The translations under genes were made by a program, and so were the position numbers. Below are positions 57,901 through 64,000 of a DNA stretch of 64,000 nt, one piece after another. The stretch spans positions 283,817 through 347,816 of the forward strand of contig NW_003101671.1 in NCBI RefSeq assembly GCF_000003855.2, given 5' to 3'. The stretch comes from Blastomyces gilchristii SLH14081. Its lineage: Eukaryota > Ascomycota > Eurotiomycetes > Onygenales > Ajellomycetaceae. The number at the start of each line of letters is the position of its first letter. Positions within the stretch are counted from its first letter, which is position 1. The notes below the pieces were generated by a model. It worked only from the letters and a program-made list of their open reading frames with translations. It did not search any database and was not told the origin of the DNA.

Positions 57901-58611
57901 CTTGGAGGCGTTTCTTTTATCTTTCTTTTTTATGTGTTCTCAGTTGAATCCTCGCAAGAAGCTAAAACTGACAGGTTGTGGAAGAGATTGTCCCTGGAAA
58001 TGGAGAGGCCAATTTGACGAAGCTTGTTCAATCAGCTAGGGAAAAAAGGGGCTGGGCCAAAGAGAGCATTAAAGATGTCGATATGTCGAGATTTGAACTG
58101 GGCAAGCAAGGCAGGGCCGGAAGCATACCATGAGTATTTATATTTTCCTATCTTTTATGGTAGAATGCACAGCCCAGTATAGATTTCCCGAGTCATTCAC
58201 CATTTCAAAGTTTGCAGCATTGCATGTGTGGGAAAGACAAATAAATTGTAGTTAGGATGTAAATGAAGAGAGAGGCGCAATATGCCCAGAAGGGCGGATT
58301 GGATCATATTCGAAAGGCTGCTCGACGATAACATTCTCAACACTTTAGCTAGCCGTATCAGCCAGTTATATAAACCTTTGCAAAAATGGAACTTGCAAGT
58401 TACCCTGTGCTCCGCCACTCGTCCCACGTCTCGAGATCTCAATCTCACCTGCATGAGGGGGATAATATGCGCCACTGATAGCTTCTCCAATCTTTATCCA
58501 TCTTTCTTCTCCCCTTTCTTACAAATCGCATTCTCAATCATACCCCAACCCCCAGAAATCATTTCCTTGCTTGAAGGCAAATCCTCGGACTAACGATGTC
58601 CTAGGTCTGGA
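57901..58611. other. Region upstream of the cysteine-rich gene
   Basis: Promoter and upstream sequence of the minus-strand cysteine-rich gene. No other gene is recognised. Frames on both strands (58197-58593) overlap in conflict and have no family features. Confidence 0.4.
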
Positions 58612-58853
58612 CTATACATCCGTCGGATCATCAAAGCATTGCTTGGGTGGAGGGCACGGAATGCCACCAAGGCCGCCACAGAACTCAAGATCGTTGAAGG
58701 CTCCCCCGCCCTTATTTGATGGGCGAAACGAGGGTTTGCTGAGAAAAATGTGAGGAAGAGGCCAAGTAGGCCGAGGGACGCTGCTTGAGGGGATATGCCA
58801 TCTTCGGATGTAATATGGGTTGTTTGTTCAGCTAGGAACAGTAAAACGAGCAT
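58612..58853 (-). pseudogene. Broken paralogue of the cysteine-rich secreted protein
   Basis: On the minus strand one frame reads EFCGGLGGIPCPPPKQCFDDPTDV and then stops at 58612-58614. This matches the start of the second module of the neighbouring protein (CGGFAGIQCPRGKKCYDDPRD). The cysteines after DDP are missing. A signal-peptide-like stretch, ASLGLLGLFLTFFSA, lies upstream but in another frame, so at least one frameshift separates it from the Cys part. It is therefore a truncated, frameshifted duplicate, unless an unseen intron joins the frames. Confidence 0.6.
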
Positions 58854-60589
58854 GTTTCAAAGAGATGTAGACAGGAGGCTGGAATGAAGAGAATTCCGCA
58901 AATGTCTTTCTTTAGTATGTTGGAGTGATCCAGTAGAGCAAAATCCCGAAACTGGGCGATGCAGTGGGTGTTTATCTTTGTTCTGAAATGAAAGAATGCC
59001 ACGTATTCCCGGTCCAATACGGCGGAAGGGTCAAATCTCTAGGTCGTATGTAAAATTTATATCCATCAGCCGCCTCCGAATGTGTGAAGAAGCCGACTCA
59101 ATCAATAGAATAGACTGGCCAGCACCCTCTCGCGAAATCTAGACACAGAATGCACAATGCAGCCAATAGAAAAATCTTCAAGGTAGGGTAGGCCAAAGGA
59201 TGACACAGAAGCAAAAGAAAAATAATAAACTAAGGGGAACCAGATCAGATGAGATCTGCTAAAATGTCAGGCATGCAAATTCATCATGGAGGTACTACCT
59301 GTTGCCAAATCTCTTTTCTAACAGATCGGAATGGACTCGCCCTGGCAGGGCAGATGAAATGTTTATTTAAGTTATTTAGCTAAAATATGAGCAGAGCTGC
59401 GGTGGATTTTTCTGTTCTGGTGGCTTCGTCCAACCATACGCGAATGATTAACGAGAGTCTCAGATAGAGACTATTCTAGGTTTGTATCTCATGGAGCGCT
59501 CCGTTCTGCATTGCAATCAATCAGTTCGTGGATATTCTTTTTCGGTGGAAATTTTAGGTATATATACTAACATGGTGTGAAAAAGGAGTTTCAGAAGCAA
59601 TGAGGTCTCATGCGGGCGGGAGATGTGGTTAAGCCCGCGGGGCGTGAAATTTGTAGGAAGCGAGAAGAACAGCCGCAGCTCTGGATATCTGATGAGCAGC
59701 GTCAAATGTGAGGCTTCAACTACCGGGGGTAAGGTAAGTGTATCATCAAAGACTTTACGCTGCGTAAATGGGCTTGAAGCCAACCCGAAGGATGTAAAGG
59801 GCAGCGTGAAGAACTGGAATGAAACCCGGCCACTTGTTGACTTTACTTGGAGTATTTACCTCCTAATGGTTAATGGGCTGCCTAGCATCAGTGCATCACG
59901 GGAGCAAGGGGTGAAGTGAAGGTGAGCTATTTGCGACCTTCCATATGTCAAAGGAAATCTTCCGAATTTAAACATAAAACCGTTCTTGTCAACTATAAAT
60001 TCGCATGAACACTCAATGACACGTCTTGAAAGCCACTTCAGCTGATGGTGTCTGTAGCATTCAACGAACACTGCCTGTTCAAGAAATTCCCCCTCCAGGG
60101 GTAGTTGGCCACCGTTGGCTCTCTCTTGGCGGACTCGCATCTACCATTTCCGACTTTACCAGCCTGTCTGATCTCCAATGAGTAGATATATACCTATATA
60201 TATATATATATTTATCGGGCGTATTTGGGACTCATTCGAAATGCGCATCGGTCAAAAAAAATTGCCGCTCAGCCGCGTATAAAAGATTGGAGGTTGGAGA
60301 GAGATTGGAACCAGGGGTGTTTATACTTAGCTCGTGCCATGCGCACGAATCTGAGTACCAGTCACACAGCTATGCAAAGGAATCGTAATATGCAATAACG
60401 CTATGTAAGGCGTCAGAATGCCAATATTAATGGAATACATATCCGATAATGGGAGCCGAGGGGAACAGGGAAAGAGGGACATGAACATTCGAGCAGATAG
60501 TAAGTAACAGGCCACGCAGCCTCCTCAGCCTCCTTCTCCCTCCTCCCTCTCGTTCCTCCATCAACCCTCTGCGCAAGCCGTCTAATGAC
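58854..60589. other. Intergenic region, no gene recognised
   Basis: About 1.7 kb. A 94-codon minus-strand frame with an ATG (59856-60140) and a 98-codon plus-strand frame (59623-59919) overlap and have no family features, so neither is called. A TATATATATATA run lies at about 60195-60210. Confidence 0.4.
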
Positions 60590-61517
60590 TCATATTTCCT
60601 TTTTCCCCGACTCACTACGCTGCCTAAGCTGATTCTCCCGATCTCTTTTGTTTTTCTTAGACAAGCCCGCAACACCCTCAAATCCAGTCCACACAAACGA
60701 AGAGATAACCCAAGCTATCCCCGCAAGAATAAGAATATACACAGTAGTAGGCAACAATGATTTCGGAAAAAGGTGAAAAAGATAAGGGTCGAGAATGACA
60801 TCGACATGTACGGGGGGCACATTCTCCATCAAGCCCTTGTCCACTGTGAAGTAGTCAGCAGCAGCGTGGACTTGTAGGAATAAAGCGGATGTTGAAGCCC
60901 TGTTACTAGCGTCCTGTCTCGATGAGTGGCCCAGTTTGGGCGGCAGGGCGAAAGGGTTGCTGGGCGGGTGTTCGTCGGCGGCCAAGTGCTGCTGTTGGTT
61001 GTGTCGGTAGTCTTTGTCAAGTCGTTCAAGGAGCGTTGGGAGGTGTGAGGCGGAGAATGTAGTTAGGCTGGAAATTAGGGAAGGGGAGTCGAGGATTTCG
61101 GAGACGGTGTAGGTTGTTAGAGTGAAAGATGTAGGTTGCTTGAGTTCAATTCAATTTTTCACTTGTTTTTAGTTTTTGGGTCAAGAGTTTGGGATCGTTA
61201 TGGGGTTTAAATATAATTGGAAAAAGCCTTACAGTTGCGAGGTAGCAAACGCGAACTTCATATCGCTGGCCAGGTTTCAGAGAGTCAAGGTAAAACCAGT
61301 TTTCAAATCCCTTGGGAGCCTCTTCCGACGGAAATGAAGCTAAGGCATATGTTCTGATAGATGGTGCCTGTGGGGATAATCGTTCTATCTCTAGGTCATC
61401 AAATAGGTCCTGATACGACTGCAGCGGGCTAGGCTTGGGTGCCGTGAATATAGTTTTCTCCACATTGGCAAACACAACGCCGGCTAGAAGGAGGGCCAGG
61501 CAGAAAAGGGGCTTCAT
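60590..61517 (-). CDS. PGA1: PGA1-like ER protein of GPI-anchor synthesis
   Basis: Minus-strand exons 61233-61517 and 60590-61138 (donor GTAAGG, acceptor CAAG) give 277 residues. A signal peptide (MKPLFCLALLLAGVVFA) is followed by NVEKTIFTAPKP, a lumenal part, a single membrane helix near residues 228-250 (TTVYILILAGIAWVISSFVW) and a basic tail ending KKEI, which fits the KKXX signal for return to the ER. This plan is that of the Pga1 family. In yeast Pga1 works with Gpi18 as the second GPI mannosyltransferase. An upstream ATG at 61568 would put 17 residues before the signal peptide, so 61517 is preferred. The family name rests on layout and the N-terminal motif. Confidence 0.72.
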
Positions 61518-63048
61518 GGCTTTTGAGTGGATCGTGGATCGTGAATGATGCCGAGCTAGCGAGGGCATAAATCCTTGGGCGCTGGAGCTCGATAAATAGC
61601 AGTCTATCAGCCAAGCAAAAAGTCATAATGGTATATCTAGATGATATGTGTAACTCTTGGGAACCTGCATAGCATAATTTAGTGTTTAAATTTAATTAAC
61701 GGATCAATCACTCCGAAATATGAAGAATCAAATATAAAAGGAGAGCTGCAAAAATCTATTGTCATCTCACATGGGGGTAGACTGTGTAACACGAAAAAGG
61801 AACCTAGTTTCGAAAAATAAGAAAGAAACAAGACCCAGCAAACGGGAATGCGCTCGGACTAAAAACATAATGAAAGTATCCTCTTCAAAGATAGCCACGG
61901 ATTTCTTAGGGTAAACGGAGAGAATAGGGCCATAAGATATTGTTTGGCCCATTTATCAGAGTTGCTGCAGCCAGGATACATTTCAAAGAGAAGCAGAAAT
62001 AAATACATACCAATTAATTAATATAGCTATATCATTCGCGGAAACTCAGTCGAGAGTAGGGTCCAACGTACATTCATTGAAAAAAAAAAACCCTGTCACA
62101 TCTATGTAGACAGGAGAGCGGTGTTTAATCATGGAGATAGATATTTGTTGAAGATGGATGTGAGTGATGTGATGTAGTTGACTGCGAGGGTATGAGGTCA
62201 CCCGTTCTCATGGATGGTTTCTTTTGAAGAAAATATCATGTGACATTGCGCTAATTTGGGCTGACTAATCCAGACCTGGATGGATGGATGGAAGCACAAG
62301 AAAACAGGATGGATGGCTGCGTGTGCTCCCTTCGCCCTCTGTCGTATTTCTATCTATTTATCTATCTATCTATCGATTTCGGACTGAAAAGAGATATCTG
62401 GAGGCAAAACAACCCATCACCACATGGGTGACCAACAATTGGGAAAAAGCAAAAATAAATAAAAAATACAAAAAACAAATAACAAAATAACAAAATAACG
62501 CGTACCACTGTAAAACAACACACGAACCAAAGTGACAGTACTGTGATGGAAGGCAGTGATTGGCCAGTAATACTAGGTAGCTTCCTCACCCCAACAAACC
62601 CCAGCTCCAGACGCCGTCTTTCGCCACAGGACCGGTGCTATCTCTGTATTATTGTGTATTTCAGGATTACCAGTTGTAACGCCACCGTTGTCCGAAAGAA
62701 AACATAAAAAAAAGAAAAATACCTCGCCCAACAACAGAAAAGAACAGAAAGACTCGAGATCTTCTGCTCCCAGCTCAATCCCCCCCGTTCCCCCATCCTT
62801 ATTATTTACTTCCCGTTGTCTACCCTCACCTCAGGTAATTGCCCCCTATTCAGCTATCTCCCCGCTGCATCTTACATCTCTTTCTCACAAAGACAAAACT
62901 CCACTCTGACTCAGGTGCAGCAGCTCCAAGTTTTGTTGATATCGGAGCTTCGTGACCGCCCTCCCCATTTCTACGTTGGGCAACATCTCTCCGCCCAATC
63001 TTCATCATTTAGCACAACATACCGAATCCTCCACCACAGCCATCCACC
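61518..63048. other. Shared upstream region of PGA1 and alpha-tubulin
   Basis: A divergent promoter region of about 1.5 kb. It contains a GGAT repeat at 62277-62292, a TATC repeat at about 62350-62378 and an A-rich tract at 62455-62495. A CT/CCCC-rich leader precedes the tubulin ATG. No other gene is seen. Confidence 0.5.
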
Positions 63049-64000
63049 ATGAGAGAGGTAGTTAGTTTGAACGGTACGTCGGTCCTTGTTGCTACAGTTT
63101 TATCTGTATATTTATTCATTTAGCTATAGTCCTTGCTGCTGATATCAACGTGCTGTAAACAGTCGGCCAGGCGGGTTGCCAAATCGCAAACTCCTGTTGG
63201 GAAGTACGACTTCACCACTCCATATCACTCGTACTTTTTATTATATCTTTATGCGGTCAAATTCACACGACCAATATAAATCGCCAACGATGCTAATGTC
63301 TTCAACTGTGTTGCTTTTATAGCTGTATTGCCTGGAACATGGCATTCAGGTAAAACTTATGCCCCTCTTCCTGGCTCGTTGCAGTTTGATGGACTTTTGT
63401 TCCCTGACATCTACTCGGGATGTGAGACTAATTTGACTCGTCCTCATTTGATAGCCCGATGGATACCTGACTGAAGAAAGAAAAGCTGCCGACCCTGATC
63501 AAGGATTTAATACTTTCTTTTCTGAAACAGGTTCGACAGCCCTCTTCCAACAAAGTGCCGATGGATACATATGGATTTTTGATTTGATTTCGGGAAACTT
63601 ACATGTACATATCGCCCCCCCTATCTAGGCCAGGGAAAATATGTTCCCCGAACCATCTACTGCGATCTTGAGCCAAATGTCGTCGACGAAGTCCGCACCG
63701 GTCCGTACCGTGCGCTTTTCCACCCAGAACAGATGATCACTGGAAAGGAGGATGCATCCAACAACTATGCTCGCGGCCATTATACCGTGGGTAAGGAGAT
63801 GATTGATCAGGTTCTGGACAAAGTCCGCCGTGTGGCAGATAACTGCGGCGGTCTTCAGGGCTTTTTGGTCTTCCATTCCTTTGGAGGCGGAACGGGATCC
63901 GGCTTTGGTGCACTTCTTATGGAGCGTCTGTCCGTGGACTACGGCAAGAAGACAAAGCTGGAATTCTGCGTCTACCCTGCCCCCCAGAACGCCACTTCCG
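63049..64000 (+). CDS. Alpha-tubulin, N-terminal part (continues past the window)
   Basis: Five exons are seen: 63049-63073, 63163-63203, 63323-63349, 63455-63530 and 63629 to the window end, coding for the first 179 residues. They read [20 protein letters not shown], then [32 protein letters not shown] and the tubulin GTP-binding signature GGGTGSG. Alpha-tubulin pairs with beta-tubulin to build microtubules. Four small introns crowd the first 580 bases, a common arrangement in fungal tubulin genes. The last readable residues are PQNATS, where many alpha-tubulins have QVATS or QTATS. No C-terminus is present because the window ends. Confidence 0.97.

Noticed and set aside
59856..60140. 94-codon minus-strand frame with ATG.
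   Set aside because: No homology features, overlaps an equally long frame on the other strand, and is not supported by splice or codon signals.

Overview
The window looks like nuclear chromosomal DNA from a filamentous ascomycete. The genes carry short GT-AG introns (about 50-130 bases) and include recognisable fungal proteins: alpha-tubulin, a BRX1-type Brix protein, a PGA1-like GPI-anchor factor, a WW/poly-Q protein, an F-box protein and a DUF4396 protein. Between gene islands of ordinary GC content lie very AT-rich blocks (1-2545 and about 9.7-42.3 kb) made of decayed Gypsy and LINE elements almost free of CpG. AT-rich isochores full of mutated Gypsy elements are known from Onygenales, especially Blastomyces and relatives. 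That assignment is an inference, not proven here.

Layout. 1-2545: a decayed Gypsy 3' part with its LTR, then a hairpin. 2546-8423: a gene island holding four small SANT/Myb-like proteins (one on +, three on -). 9636-42369: a nest of transposons. A short element with terminal inverted repeats (E, about 0.97 kb of its own) was hit by Gypsy C (391-base LTRs, duplicated target ATAGA). The right LTR of C was hit by Gypsy A (260-base LTRs, CAGAG). A was hit by Gypsy B on the minus strand (309-base LTRs, CTCAC). B was hit by a 5'-truncated LINE (13-base duplication). Within C there is also a minus-strand Gypsy pol (D) without visible LTRs, and two unidentified decayed coding regions between the two pol genes.

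42370-64000: a gene island. It holds a small CCWLP-motif protein 55 bases from a DUF4396 membrane protein on the same strand, a possible nuclease-family fragment, degenerate repeats, the F-box protein, the WW protein, BRX1, a 12-cysteine secreted protein with a broken paralogue, PGA1 (minus) and the first 179 codons of alpha-tubulin, which runs off the window end.

The genes do not form a single pathway. The most suggestive groupings are the four SANT/Myb-like paralogues lying between two AT-rich blocks, and the CCWLP/DUF4396 pair, which may act together on a metal or small ion (inference). Exon borders were placed by eye from splice signals and reading frame. No similarity search was possible.
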